Positions 1 to 15,218 of a DNA stretch of 64,000 nucleotides are shown here, in pieces; position 1 is the stretch's first letter, and each line of letters opens with the position of its first letter. The notes under the pieces are model-generated. The model saw only the letters and a program-made list of their open reading frames with translations, was not told the origin of the DNA and searched no databases. The position numbers and the translations under genes are program-made. Origin of the DNA: Vibrio sp. Of7-15 (lineage in GTDB: Bacteria; Pseudomonadota; Gammaproteobacteria; Enterobacterales; Vibrionaceae). The stretch is taken from assembly GCF_022347565.1 (NCBI RefSeq), contig NZ_JAKRGH010000002.1, positions 408,930 to 472,929 of the forward strand, written 5' to 3'.

Positions 1-20
1 TTTGGTTGTTATATAAAAGA

Positions 21-50
21 AAAACCGCAGTGATTGGCTGCGGTTTTTTG
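21..50. terminator. Bidirectional intrinsic terminator after cydC
   Basis: A perfect 10-bp stem (21-30 with 38-47, arm AAAACCGCAG) has a 7-nt loop and T-rich flanks on both strands. It lies just beyond the cydC stop, so it most likely ends the trxB/cydDC transcript; it could also end a gene entering from the left edge. Confidence 0.85.
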
Positions 51-71
51 TTTTAGGCTAGTGGTTCTTTG

Positions 72-1793
72 TTATACACGTTGCCAGAGCTGGTGGTAAC
101 GACCTTTTAGAGCCAGTAATTCATCATGAGTACCTTGCTCTGTGATCTCTCCTTGTTCCATTAAACAAATGGCGTCCATGGCGTTGAGCCCGACGAGGCG
201 GTGAGTAATAAAGATAACTGTTTTATCTTGTGTATGTTCATTGAGAACGTTAAGCACTTGCTGTTCTGTTTTTTGATCTAACCCTTCAGTTGGTTCATCC
301 AGCAGCACAATCGGCGCATTGTGTAATAGAGCACGGGCAATCCCAACACGGCGGCGTTCTCCACCTGATAGCTGGCGGCCACCGTCACCTAGCCAAGTGT
401 CTAAAGCGGTATACTCTAACAAGTCTTCAAGGCCCACTTTATTTAACACGTCTGATAGCTCTTTATCGTCTGCGCTTGGTTTCGCTAAGAGTAGGTTATC
501 TCGAAGAGAGCCATTTAAAATATCGACGCGCTGGCTAACCAGAGAGACGGCTTGTCTTAAAGCAGGCTCAGACCATTGGTTAAGCGTTACCCCATCCAGT
601 TTTAATTGGCCATGACTTGGATCCCAGTGGCGAGTGATGAGTTGGATTAAGGTTGATTTCCCTGATCCCGTTTGGCCTACAATAGCTAATTTTTGCCCGG
701 CTTTGATGTCTAAATTGATGTTATCAAGGGCATTGGTATCGGCATCATGGTATTTAAAATGCACACCGGAAAAAGAGATATTGCCTATTGCTGTCTCAGA
801 GTGGCCATTTTCATCAAATTCAGTATCGGGCTTGGCTTTGATTATTTCATTCAAACGTTTAGCTGAAGTCAGAGTTTGTCCTAAATATTGGAATGCCCCA
901 GCAATTGGCATAATTAGCTCGAAGCTTGCCATTGTGGCAAAGGCGACCATAGCAACGAGAGGGTCTGGTGCTTGTCCTGCAATGCCGTCGGCGCTGATCC
1001 AAAGCAGTAGTACTAAGGTCCAGCCATTTGCAAGCAGTAACAACCCATTAGCCATACCCGTGAGTGACGCCATTTTTCTCTGATTAAGAACCAGCTCTTC
1101 TTGAGCAGTCAGAACCTTACTATGATGCTCTTTTTCTGCATTGAAGATCAGAAGCTCGGCATGGCCTTGTAGCCAATCAAGTGTACGCACACGAAGGCTG
1201 GCTTTATTCAATGTTAGATGGTGGCCATTTTCTTTTCCTAATTGGTAAAAAATAACAGGCCAAATAAGAAGAAGAGCTAACAGAATTGAGCCGAGTGTGA
1301 GGCCTATTGTAGGGTCGAACCACCAAAGAAAAGCGGTTAAACCAGCAATACCCAAGATACCGACAATAATAGGGCTAACTAGTCGTAAATAGACGTGATC
1401 CATCGCATCAACATCGGCCACTAAGCGATTTAATAAGTCAGCATCACGCAGCTTTGAGAAGCGGCCAGGAATGAGTGGGATCAGTTTTCGGAAAAAGAAA
1501 ATTCGTAGTTCAGTCAGTAATTTGAAAGTGGCGTTGTGGCTAACAACACGTTCCCCCCATCGTCCTGCTGTTCGAGCCATTGAAAAACCACGAACACCGC
1601 CACCTGGTAACATATAGTTAAATGTTTCACGTGCGATGGTTAAACCTGCTACTGCTGATGCGGCAATAAACCAGCCAGATAGCGTTAATAAACCAATGGC
1701 CGCAAACATGGTAGCAAAAGACAATACCATACCAAGGGTCAGGCCAAACCAATGTTTACGATATAAAGCTAAATAAGGAAGTAAATCACGCAT
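72..1793 (-). CDS. cydC: CydC, ABC exporter subunit for cysteine/glutathione
   Basis: Half of the heterodimeric CydDC exporter, which moves cysteine and glutathione from cytoplasm to periplasm and is needed to assemble cytochrome bd and c-type cytochromes. The 573-residue protein has an N-terminal six-helix membrane domain and a C-terminal ATPase domain: Walker A GQTGSGKS from about residue 373, signature LSGGE near 475, Walker B ending LLDE near 499. Length is normal for the family. Its ATG overlaps the cydD stop by 8 nt, so the two are translationally coupled. The order trxB-cydD-cydC matches that in enterobacteria. The family assignment is secure; the substrate comes from family knowledge. 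Confidence 0.95.
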   Translation of the reverse strand: MRDLLPYLALYRKHWFGLTLGMVLSFATMFAAIGLLTLSGWFIAASAVAGLTIARETFNYMLPGGGVRGFSMARTAGRWGERVVSHNATFKLLTELRIFFFRKLIPLIPGRFSKLRDADLLNRLVADVDAMDHVYLRLVSPIIVGILGIAGLTAFLWWFDPTIGLTLGSILLALLLIWPVIFYQLGKENGHHLTLNKASLRVRTLDWLQGHAELLIFNAEKEHHSKVLTAQEELVLNQRKMASLTGMANGLLLLANGWTLVLLLWISADGIAGQAPDPLVAMVAFATMASFELIMPIAGAFQYLGQTLTSAKRLNEIIKAKPDTEFDENGHSETAIGNISFSGVHFKYHDADTNALDNINLDIKAGQKLAIVGQTGSGKSTLIQLITRHWDPSHGQLKLDGVTLNQWSEPALRQAVSLVSQRVDILNGSLRDNLLLAKPSADDKELSDVLNKVGLEDLLEYTALDTWLGDGGRQLSGGERRRVGIARALLHNAPIVLLDEPTEGLDQKTEQQVLNVLNEHTQDKTVIFITHRLVGLNAMDAICLMEQGEITEQGTHDELLALKGRYHQLWQRV

Positions 1794-3570
1794 CCAGATC
1801 GCCCTTATTTTGGTGAGTTTGTGTTTGTTTTGCTTTTAACATCACAGAGAAAAGACCGTGTTCTTTGAGTTCATCAAAGGTGCCGTTTTGAACTAGGTTA
1901 CCTTGCTCTAAGACAAGAATTTGATCGGCATTGTTAAGCTGGTCAAGGTGATGGCTGATTAGCAGCGTAGTCTTTTTTTGTGTTTGGGATTCCAAACTTT
2001 TTAGCAGTAGTTTTTCACTGTTGGCATCCAGACTGGCTGTGGGTTCATCCAGTAACCAAAATTGCCCTTTTTGTAGCATGGCACGTGCTAACGCAATACG
2101 TTGGGCTTGGCCGACTGATAAACCACCAGAGCGATCGCTGATGGTGTAGTCATAGCCTAATGAGTCAATGAATTCGTCAGCATAGGCTTGTTTTGAGGCT
2201 GTATCGAGATCTTCATGGCTGACAGAAGGTTTACCTAAAGTAATGTTGTCTTTGATTGAACCGTGAATTAGAAGAGGATTTTGCCCCACCCAATTAATGG
2301 TTTGACGCCATTGGCTAATGTTCAACTCAGAAAGTTCAACGCCGTTTACTTTTAAGCTGCCTTGGTACGGAAGAAAACCGAGTAGGGCATTGATTAGGCT
2401 TGTCTTACCTGCACCACTAGGGCCGACCAAAGCGGTTTGTTGGCCTGGTTGAATCGTAAAGCTTACTGGGCCTACTAATGTTTTCCCTTCTGTGCTGAGT
2501 ACAGATAAGTTATTGGCTTCAATCTGGATATTTTCGGGAGTCGGTAGTGATTGCTCACCGTGGCTCACTGTATCTGCTTTTGCATCTAGGAAATTAACAA
2601 TGGATTCTGCGGCACCAACGGCTTGGGCTTTAGCATGGTAAAACGTCCCTAAATCTCGTAATGGTTGATAGAACTCAGGGGCTAAGATCAGAATAAATAG
2701 GCCTGAGAATAGGGTAATGGTTGCGCCGTAAAAACCGAAATTGAGCTCACCAATAAAGGTAAAGCCAAAATAAACCGCCACAATAGCGATGGAGATCGAA
2801 GTAAAGAACTCTAAGACCGCAGAAGATAGAAAGGCTAAGCGGAGAACTTCCATAGTACGTTTACGGAAAATTTCAGATGCACTGTGTAAAAATTCGGTTT
2901 CGGATTCAGCTCGATTGAATAATCGGATGGTGGTCATTGCTTGCAGTCGGTCATAAAAATGGCCCGATAGGCGCTGTAAGGCTTTAAAATTACGACGGTT
3001 AGCGTCTGCTGCTCCCATACCGACCAAAGCCATAAATAATGGCACAAGTGGAGCCGTAAAAAGGAAAATAAGCCCGGCAGCCCAGTTTAGTGGGAAGACA
3101 ACCAAAAGAATGACAAAAGGGATCAAAACTGACAGTGACATTTGAGGAAGATAGCGGGAGAAGAAGTCCTGCATATCCTCTACTTGCTCTAATATAAGTG
3201 TTGCCCAGCTGCCTGCGGGCTTACCTTTAATATGAGCAGGGCCCAGTTGGCGAAGCTTTTCTAAGATCAGAGCTCGAATGTACAAACGAACTTGTTCACC
3301 ACAGCGGTAGCCCGATATTTCTCTTGCCCAGCTGCATAGTGCTCGGCCTGCGACTAAAACGATAATTCCGATAAAATGCCAGATTAGCTCCTGCTTATCT
3401 GTGCCTTCGATGATCAATTGGTGAAGAATGTCAGCCAGTAGTGCTGCTTGGCCTAGCAGTAACACTCCTGATAAGAAACCAAATCCAACAGCCAGCATTA
3501 GCCAGCGTTTAGCGATTTTACTTTGACTTTTTAGCCACTGATTCAATGAGCGTTGCGTTTTTTTATCCAT
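1786..3570 (-). CDS. cydD: CydD, ABC exporter subunit for cysteine/glutathione
   Basis: Partner of CydC in the thiol exporter. The 594 residues form an N-terminal transmembrane domain and a C-terminal ATPase domain. Walker A GPSGAGKT starts near residue 383 and the Walker B stretch ends LLDEPT. The signature is LSVGQ rather than LSGGQ, a variant normal for CydD that helps tell it from CydC. It follows trxB on the same strand after a 153-nt gap holding a hairpin, so it may have its own promoter or depend on read-through. Confidence is high from sequence and neighbour order. Confidence 0.95.
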   Translation of the reverse strand: MDKKTQRSLNQWLKSQSKIAKRWLMLAVGFGFLSGVLLLGQAALLADILHQLIIEGTDKQELIWHFIGIIVLVAGRALCSWAREISGYRCGEQVRLYIRALILEKLRQLGPAHIKGKPAGSWATLILEQVEDMQDFFSRYLPQMSLSVLIPFVILLVVFPLNWAAGLIFLFTAPLVPLFMALVGMGAADANRRNFKALQRLSGHFYDRLQAMTTIRLFNRAESETEFLHSASEIFRKRTMEVLRLAFLSSAVLEFFTSISIAIVAVYFGFTFIGELNFGFYGATITLFSGLFILILAPEFYQPLRDLGTFYHAKAQAVGAAESIVNFLDAKADTVSHGEQSLPTPENIQIEANNLSVLSTEGKTLVGPVSFTIQPGQQTALVGPSGAGKTSLINALLGFLPYQGSLKVNGVELSELNISQWRQTINWVGQNPLLIHGSIKDNITLGKPSVSHEDLDTASKQAYADEFIDSLGYDYTISDRSGGLSVGQAQRIALARAMLQKGQFWLLDEPTASLDANSEKLLLKSLESQTQKKTTLLISHHLDQLNNADQILVLEQGNLVQNGTFDELKEHGLFSVMLKAKQTQTHQNKGDLDA

Positions 3571-3681
3571 AGAACTCAGGCTTGATTAATTCAATAAGGA
3601 AGAGAGTATATGCCAGTTATGGTGCTAATTCAGTGATAGAGCAGGTAAGGGGCGAATACTTATATGGTTGTAAAAAGTAGT

Positions 3682-3706
3682 AAAGCCGATGAAGAACACC
3701 GGCTTT
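3682..3706 (-). terminator. Probable terminator or attenuator after trxB
   Basis: Ten-base arms (3682-3691 and 3697-3706) with one mismatch and a 5-nt loop lie 18 nt past the trxB stop. The downstream T content on the minus strand is modest, so partial read-through into cydDC is plausible. Confidence 0.5.
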
Positions 3707-3723
3707 GTTTATTGGTTTTTTTG

Positions 3724-4698
<975 letters not shown>

Positions 4699-4755
4699 CT
4701 AGATAAAAATATTTAGGTGATTGTATGGAAAATAACAACGTAAAGGAAGACTTGT

Positions 4756-4836
4756 ATGATGGATGGGTTTAAAGAAAATGTTATAGGTTATGTCTTTATC
4801 GCGGTGGGCATCATTTATGGGGGATTATGGAAATGA
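4756..4836 (+). CDS. Candidate 26-aa single-helix membrane protein
   Basis: A short ORF divergent from trxB that I do not recognise. AAGGA (4743-4747) sits 8 nt before the ATG, a very good ribosome site. The peptide begins MMDGFKENV, continues as a hydrophobic run of about 17 residues (VIGYVFIAVGIIYGGLW) and ends in Lys. That is the layout of bacterial small membrane proteins such as those that attach to transporters or oxidases; any partner is unknown. A hairpin follows 8 nt after the stop. The alternative is a chance ORF: 27 codons is short, and only the ribosome site and the composition argue for it. Confidence 0.45.
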   Translation: MMDGFKENVIGYVFIAVGIIYGGLWK

Positions 4837-4843
4837 GCAATAA

Positions 4844-4881
4844 AAATCAAATGCCCAGGGGGAGGAATGAGCATTTGATTT
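4844..4881. terminator. Hairpin between small ORF and patatin gene
   Basis: Perfect 11-bp arms (4844-4854 and 4871-4881, AAATCAAATGC) enclose a 16-nt loop. On the minus strand the stem is followed by a short T run, suitable for ending the patatin-like gene. On the plus strand the tail is poorer in T. Confidence 0.5.
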
Positions 4882-4900
4882 GATCGATAAAGTTTACTGG

Positions 4901-6061
4901 TTATGACGCTTTTTTATTTCGTGGTAAAGCATTTACATTACTTGGCTTTTCTTCCAGCCATGATCCCGTTTTATGTTTACGGTGAACGTGAGTTTGTAAG
5001 TCTTGCGGGCGTTTTAGCCAAGGGGATTCTTCTAGGGCTTTTTTCATGTCTTCATAGCCACTTTCTCGGCGAATTCTGATGGAGCGTCGGGAGAATTCTG
5101 TATCGCTCAGTGGAATGTGGCCCGCTGCTGCCTCGTAGGTGATATGAACAATATCGATTTTGTTGCCAACTTTAAGTGCTGAGATATCAGACACTGCCTC
5201 ACTGTCGACAATGTTTTGGGTTTGATTTTTCAGGTGAGCTAGGTTTTTATGGGCGACGACGGCATCAATATGTTGGCATGTACGGCTGGCGTATTGAATT
5301 TCTTTCTGACGCCATAGGACATCATTCATGGTTTTAGGGGCTTCACCATGAGCATTCCAAAGATCAACCATAAAGATTAGTAAATCTTCATCGTCGGCCA
5401 AATCAAGAATGCCGTTAAGAGGGGTATTTGAAACTACGCCGCCATCCCAGTAAAGATCGTCGCCGACTTGTGTTGCAGGGAAGCCTGGTGGCAGAGAGCC
5501 ACTTGCGACCGCATGCTCAGGGCCAAAAGTAGTACTCTTGTTATCGAAGAAGATCAGCTCACCGTCGGTGACGCGTGTTGCTCCTACCGTTAAACGTACC
5601 TTGTCACTATTAATCAGGCTAAAGTCAGACATTTCTTCAAAGGTGTTGAAGATAGGTTTTGTATTGTAAAAGCTAGTAGCCGCTTCTGTTCCTGGGAAGG
5701 CGAAAAACGGGTTAATAGGGCGAGGTGTAAAGAAATTTGGTTGGCCAAAAATTAACGCTTGTGAAGCACTCGCAAGGTTGTAAGTTTCAGCAAATTCATT
5801 AGGAATATTGACATCAGTGCCTGGCCAAGAGATTTTGTCCCAGAACTTTTCTAGTTGAGACAAACGCTTTTCTGGTGGATTACCCGCTAAAATTGTTGCA
5901 TTAAAAGCACCAATAGAAATACCCGCAAACCATTCTGGGGTTAACCCTGCTTCTTCTAACGCCTGATAAGCACCAATATGGTAAGCTCCAAGAGCACCAC
6001 CACCCTGTAAAACTAAACACACTTTTGGTTTCTTATCTTTTGTCGTTGCTTTCCTGACCAT
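4901..6061 (-). CDS. Patatin-like phospholipase with C-terminal DUF3734-type region
   Basis: Predicted serine acyl-hydrolase of the patatin family, probably acting on membrane phospholipids or lysophospholipids. The 386 residues show the glycine-rich oxyanion segment GGGALG (20-25), nucleophile motif GISIG with Ser49, and the dyad aspartate in DGG (206-208). The last ~150 residues (including RIRRESGYEDM) resemble the DUF3734 extension found on proteobacterial patatins. No signal peptide is visible, so it is probably cytoplasmic or peripheral. It stands alone between a hairpin and the ald terminator. The family call is firm; the natural substrate is unknown. Confidence 0.88.
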   Translation of the reverse strand: MVRKATTKDKKPKVCLVLQGGGALGAYHIGAYQALEEAGLTPEWFAGISIGAFNATILAGNPPEKRLSQLEKFWDKISWPGTDVNIPNEFAETYNLASASQALIFGQPNFFTPRPINPFFAFPGTEAATSFYNTKPIFNTFEEMSDFSLINSDKVRLTVGATRVTDGELIFFDNKSTTFGPEHAVASGSLPPGFPATQVGDDLYWDGGVVSNTPLNGILDLADDEDLLIFMVDLWNAHGEAPKTMNDVLWRQKEIQYASRTCQHIDAVVAHKNLAHLKNQTQNIVDSEAVSDISALKVGNKIDIVHITYEAAAGHIPLSDTEFSRRSIRIRRESGYEDMKKALEESPWLKRPQDLQTHVHRKHKTGSWLEEKPSNVNALPRNKKAS

Positions 6062-6212
6062 AAATATTCCCTATCAATATGAGTTAGATTGCTCATATAT
6101 TTATAGTCTAAATTTGTCAGAATGAAAGAAAAGTCAGTAAATTAAGTCATTGTTACAATTGATTATTTTGACATTAGTGTTGACTGGGGAAGTAGATGGA
6201 GCGGAAATAAAA

Positions 6213-6235
6213 AAGGGCATCGTAGTGATGCCCTT
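6213..6235 (-). terminator. Terminator of ald
   Basis: A perfect 9-bp stem (6213-6221 with 6227-6235, AAGGGCATC) with a 5-nt loop is followed on the minus strand by six or more T. It lies 23 nt past the ald stop. Confidence 0.88.
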
Positions 6236-6257
6236 AAATTTGTAATAAAAAGAAGAA

Positions 6258-7376
6258 TTAACCTTCAAGTGCTACACGTGGTGCAACATAGTCTAGGTTG
6301 AAGCTTTCTGCTACTTCTTTACATGTTACTTGGCCATTGATTACGTTTAGGCCTTCTAGGAAGCCTTCGTCTTCAAGAAGCGCTGCTTGGTAACCTTTGT
6401 TTGCTAGCTTAACAATGTAAGGCAGTGTTGCATTGTTTAGAGCAAATGTAGAAGTACGTGCTACCGCGCCTGGCATGTTAGCCACACAGTAGTGAACTAC
6501 ATCGTCGACGATGTACGTTGGATCAGCGTGAGTGGTAGCGTGAGATGTTTCAAAACAACCGCCTTGGTCGATTGCAACGTCAACAACAGCTGCACCTGGC
6601 TTCATCTTAGCAATGTGCTCTTTTGTTACTAGCTTAGGTGCAGCAGCCCCTGGGATTAGAACTGCACCGATTACTAGGTCTGCGTCTAGAACGTGTTTTT
6701 CGATAGCATCTTCAGTTGAGTAAACCACTTTCGCACGACCTTGGAATTCTTCATCTAGTCGACGCAGTGTGTCTACATTGCGGTCTAGGATTGTTACGTC
6801 TGCACGTAGGCCAACTGCCATACGAGCTGCGTTTGCTCCAACAACACCACCACCAACAACAACAACTTTAGCTGGCTCAACACCAGGTACGCCACCTAGA
6901 AGTAGGCCACGACCGCCGTGAGATTTCTCTAAAGTTTGTGCACCTGCTTGAATAGACATGCGGCCCGCAACTTCCGACATAGGCGCAAGTAGTGGCAGAC
7001 GACCCATAGAATCTGTTACAGTCTCGTACGCAATGCAGACAGCTTTGCTTTTAATCAGGTCTTCTGTTTGTGGAAAATCTGGTGCAAGGTGTAAATATGT
7101 GAACAATATTTGCCCTTCACGAAGCATAGCTCGCTCAACTGCTTGCGGCTCTTTAACTTTTACAATCATTTCTGCTTTAGCAAAAACGTCTTCAGCAGTA
7201 GGAAGAATGGATGCGCCTACAGCGATGTAATCATCGTCTGAGAAGCCAATACCTGAACCAGCGTTGGTCTCAACAAATACTTGGTGTCCGTGTGCGATTA
7301 GTTCGCGAACGCTCGCTGGGATCATACCAACACGGTATTCGTGGTTTTTGATTTCCTTAGGTACGCCAATGATCAT
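6258..7376 (-). CDS. ald: Alanine dehydrogenase
   Basis: NAD-dependent enzyme interconverting L-alanine and pyruvate plus ammonia, used for alanine catabolism and nitrogen balance. The 372-residue length is standard. The substrate-binding and catalytic residues of the family are at their expected positions: Arg15, Lys75 and His96, with the conserved VAIDQGG segment near Asp270. The nucleotide-binding motif is [10 protein letters not shown] in mid-protein. It is divergent from lrp across 156 nt. Lrp-type regulators commonly control ald, so alanine or leucine response through the neighbouring Lrp is a reasonable inference. Confidence 0.96.
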   Translation of the reverse strand: MIIGVPKEIKNHEYRVGMIPASVRELIAHGHQVFVETNAGSGIGFSDDDYIAVGASILPTAEDVFAKAEMIVKVKEPQAVERAMLREGQILFTYLHLAPDFPQTEDLIKSKAVCIAYETVTDSMGRLPLLAPMSEVAGRMSIQAGAQTLEKSHGGRGLLLGGVPGVEPAKVVVVGGGVVGANAARMAVGLRADVTILDRNVDTLRRLDEEFQGRAKVVYSTEDAIEKHVLDADLVIGAVLIPGAAAPKLVTKEHIAKMKPGAAVVDVAIDQGGCFETSHATTHADPTYIVDDVVHYCVANMPGAVARTSTFALNNATLPYIVKLANKGYQAALLEDEGFLEGLNVINGQVTCKEVAESFNLDYVAPRVALEG

Positions 7377-7466
7377 CCTAATTCCTCTTGTTTTTTTGGT
7401 TGTTTTTACTAGTTGTAGGGTACTAGTATCGAATTAATAGCTAGTATAGTTTGTAAAAAGCAGAAT

Positions 7467-7496
7467 TTGATGCTAAATATTAAAAAGTTGTAGTAT
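7467..7496 (+). promoter_or_regulatory. Candidate lrp promoter
   Basis: TTGATG (7467-7472) and TAGTAT (7491-7496) are separated by 18 bp in a very AT-rich 156-bp ald/lrp spacer. Repeated CTAGTAT-like tracts at 7411-7447 could be Lrp contact sites. Matches to consensus are moderate. Confidence 0.4.
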
Positions 7497-7532
7497 ATTT
7501 TTTTGCAAGGAAGTAATAAGGTGGAATAAAAA

Positions 7533-8027
7533 ATGGTAGATAACTACAAAAAGCCCTCCAAGGAACTGGACCGCATTGATCGCAACATTCTTAACGAGCT
7601 TCAGAAGGATGGTCGCATCTCTAATGTTGAGCTCTCAAAGCGCGTGGGCCTTTCTCCTACGCCGTGTTTGGAACGTGTGCGTCGTTTGGAGAGACAAGGG
7701 TACATTAGTGGTTATACCGCATTATTAAACCCACAATTCTTGGATGCATCACTACTCGTATTTGTTGAAATTACGTTAAATCGTGGTGCGCCAGATGTGT
7801 TTGAGCAGTTTAATACCGCAGTGCAACACCTAGAAGATATCCAAGAATGTCATCTAGTATCAGGAGATTTTGATTATTTGTTAAAAACTCGTGTGTCCGA
7901 TATGTCGGCATACCGAAAACTTTTAGGTGATACTTTACTTCGTTTACCTGGAGTGAATGACACCCGTACTTATGTTGTTATGGAAGAAGTGAAGCAAACT
8001 AATCATTTGGTGATCAAAACCCGATAA
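7533..8027 (+). CDS. lrp: Leucine-responsive regulatory protein
   Basis: Global DNA-binding regulator of amino acid metabolism. The 164 residues comprise an N-terminal helix-turn-helix (about 12-60, with LSKRVGLSPTPCLERVRRLE as recognition region) and a C-terminal AsnC/RAM effector domain carrying the VSGDFDYLLK segment. AAGGTGG precedes the ATG. The sequence is very like enterobacterial Lrp over its length. The lrp-ftsK-lolA-rarA-serS order is conserved widely in gammaproteobacteria. Its position opposite ald suggests local as well as global control. Confidence 0.96.
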   Translation: MVDNYKKPSKELDRIDRNILNELQKDGRISNVELSKRVGLSPTPCLERVRRLERQGYISGYTALLNPQFLDASLLVFVEITLNRGAPDVFEQFNTAVQHLEDIQECHLVSGDFDYLLKTRVSDMSAYRKLLGDTLLRLPGVNDTRTYVVMEEVKQTNHLVIKTR

Positions 8028-8077
8028 CTATTAGGTAATCCCTTACTGGTTTTGGTAAGGTTACAGTTTACTGTCAT

Positions 8078-8100
8078 CCGAGCGGCTTTGTGCCGCTCGG
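8078..8100 (+). terminator. Terminator after lrp
   Basis: A strong GC-rich 9-bp stem (8078-8086 with 8092-8100, CCGAGCGGC) with a 5-nt loop; the following tract CTTGTTT is only moderately T-rich. It separates lrp from ftsK. Confidence 0.75.
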
Positions 8101-8179
8101 CTTGTTTGAATAGTGGTAAAATGCTTTGCTGTCACGTGTAAAAAACTTAATGCCTAACAAAAATAATGGAGTTGTACCC

Positions 8180-11751
<3,572 letters not shown>

Positions 11752-11752
<1 letters not shown>

Positions 11753-12348
11753 TGAAAAAATTATTACTTTTAGCATTGTGCTTTAGTGCGAATGCGTTTG
11801 CATCGCCACAGTCGGAGTTAACTGAGCGCTTAAATAAATACGATGGTTTTAGTGCGCAGTTTGAACAAAAAGTAACGAGCCTTGAAGGTGAAGTTATCGT
11901 AGAGGGAGATGGCGATGTGGCTATCTCTCGTCCTAATCTATTCCGTTGGTACACCAAAACACCAGATGAAAATGTGTTAGTGACTGATGGCACAACCCTG
12001 TGGTATTACAATCCATTTGTGGAGCAGGTAACGCTATTGCAATTGGAGCAAGCAACAGCGCAAACCCCATTTGTGTTGCTCACTCGTAATAACCCTAAAG
12101 ATTGGGATAACTACACAGTCACTCAGCAAGACAACCAATTTACGCTCTCGCCAAAGCTACAGGAAAATACCAGCCAGTTTATTATTGATATTACGTCATC
12201 AGGAGTGGTGAAAGGTTTTAGTGTGATAGGGCAAGATGGGCAGAGCAGCGTATTTGCTTTTAATCAGTTTGTGGCGAAAAAACCAGACAGTGAAACCTTC
12301 ATGTTTACTATTCCTGAGGGAGTAGATGTTGATGATCAACGTAATTAA
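11752..12348 (+). CDS. lolA: Outer-membrane lipoprotein carrier protein LolA
   Basis: Periplasmic chaperone that takes lipoproteins from LolCDE and delivers them to LolB. The 198-residue precursor has a signal peptide with likely cleavage after AFA (about residue 17). The mature domain has the LolA beta-barrel pattern, including SRPNLFRWYTKTP and TDGTTLWYYNP. Its ATG overlaps the ftsK stop (TAATG), so it is translationally coupled. Length and neighbours match the conserved ftsK-lolA-rarA cluster. Confidence 0.96.
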
Positions 12349-12360
12349 GAGCGATAAACA

Positions 12361-13710
12361 GTGAGTAACTTCAGTTTAGATTTTTCTTCTGATGAAGACT
12401 TTCGTCCTCTTGCTGCTCGTATGCGTCCACAAACGGTTGAGCAATACATTGGTCAGCAACATGTATTAGGGCCGGGGAAGCCTCTGCGTCGTGCATTGGA
12501 AGCTGGCCAGTTACACTCTATGATTTTATGGGGGCCTCCTGGAACCGGGAAAACCACCCTAGCAGAAGTAGCTGCTAATTATGCAAATGCTGAAGTTGAG
12601 CGAGTGTCTGCGGTGACATCGGGTGTGAAAGACATTCGAGCTGCGATTGAAAAAGCGCGCGAGAATAAGCTGACTGGGCGACGCACGATTTTATTTGTGG
12701 ATGAGGTACATCGCTTTAATAAAAGCCAGCAAGATGCATTCTTGCCTCATATTGAAGACGGTACCGTTACCTTCATTGGGGCGACAACGGAAAACCCTTC
12801 TTTTGAACTTAATAACGCTTTGTTATCACGAGCTCGGGTATACAAGCTGAAATCACTAGCTCAAAGTGATATTGAACAGGTGATTGAACAAGCCATTTCA
12901 GATGATGAGCGTGGTTTAGGTAAAGAATTTCTGCTGTTTCCTGAGCAAGTGAAACAACGCTTAGCTGAGCTGGTTAATGGTGATGCACGTATGTCACTGA
13001 ATTACCTTGAACTGCTGGTGGACATGGCAGAAACCAATGATTCTGGTGAAAAGGTGATCACGCTTGAACTGTTAGCTGAAGTGGCTGGTGAAAAGCTCGC
13101 GCGTTTCGATAACAAAGGGGACATGTGGTACGACTTAATTTCAGCCGTGCATAAGTCTATTCGTGGCTCTAATCCTGATGCCGCTCTTTATTGGGCTGCA
13201 CGTATGATAAGTGCCGGGTGCGACCCGTTATATATAGCGAGACGTTTGCTCGCTATTGCTTCTGAAGATATCGGAAATGCCGATCCTAGAGCCATGCAAA
13301 TCGCCCTGTCTGCTTGGGATTGTTTTACTAGAGTCGGGCCCGCAGAAGGCGAAAGAGCCATTGCTCAGGCCATTGTCTACTTGGCGTGCGCGCCTAAAAG
13401 TAATGCAGTGTATACCGCTTGGAAGCAAGCCCTTACTGACGCACATAATTCGCCTGATTATGAAGTGCCAGTGCATTTACGTAATGCGCCAACCTCTTTG
13501 ATGAAAGATTTGGGTTATGGTCAGGAGTACCGTTATGCTCATGATGAGCCTGGAGCATATGCGGCGGGTGAGAATTATTTCCCACCGGAAATGAAACAAA
13601 CGCGCTATTATTTCCCGACTAATCGAGGTTTAGAAACTAAGATCAGCGAAAAGTTAGATTATCTGGCGGATTTAGACACAAAAAGCCCACAAAAGCGCTA
13701 TGAAAACTAA
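12361..13710 (+). CDS. rarA: Replication-associated recombination protein RarA (MgsA)
   Basis: AAA+ ATPase related to clamp loaders and RuvB that acts at stalled replication forks. The 449 residues include Walker A GPPGTGKT (58-65), Walker [10 protein letters not shown] with Asp114-Glu115, a sensor-1 GATTENPSF segment and the C-terminal tetramerisation domain. The start is GTG, 12 nt after lolA, so it is probably co-transcribed with ftsK and lolA. The family assignment is clear; the ribosome site is weak. Confidence 0.95.
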   Translation: MSNFSLDFSSDEDFRPLAARMRPQTVEQYIGQQHVLGPGKPLRRALEAGQLHSMILWGPPGTGKTTLAEVAANYANAEVERVSAVTSGVKDIRAAIEKARENKLTGRRTILFVDEVHRFNKSQQDAFLPHIEDGTVTFIGATTENPSFELNNALLSRARVYKLKSLAQSDIEQVIEQAISDDERGLGKEFLLFPEQVKQRLAELVNGDARMSLNYLELLVDMAETNDSGEKVITLELLAEVAGEKLARFDNKGDMWYDLISAVHKSIRGSNPDAALYWAARMISAGCDPLYIARRLLAIASEDIGNADPRAMQIALSAWDCFTRVGPAEGERAIAQAIVYLACAPKSNAVYTAWKQALTDAHNSPDYEVPVHLRNAPTSLMKDLGYGQEYRYAHDEPGAYAAGENYFPPEMKQTRYYFPTNRGLETKISEKLDYLADLDTKSPQKRYEN

Positions 13711-13779
13711 TGTCTTTTCGTTATCGTTACCCAAGTAAATATTCCAATACGCGTAGTTCTGATAAAAAATGGAAGCTAA

Positions 13780-15123
<1,344 letters not shown>

Positions 15124-15150
15124 TTCTGTTGTCATAGCGATAAATACTAA

Positions 15151-15176
15151 AAAGCTCGGTCTGATGGCCGAGCTTT
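15151..15176. terminator. Bidirectional terminator between serS and sapF
   Basis: A perfect 9-bp stem (15151-15159 with 15168-15176, AAAGCTCGG) with an 8-nt loop and T runs on both sides, placed between two convergent genes. Confidence 0.88.
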
Positions 15177-15218
15177 TTTATTGCGTGTTGTTTTAGAGTA
15201 GGGTGTTAAAGAATAGAG

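Noticed and set aside
634..1083. A 149-residue plus-strand frame inside cydC
   Set aside because: Shadow of the ATPase-coding strand; no promoter, ribosome site or homologue pattern.
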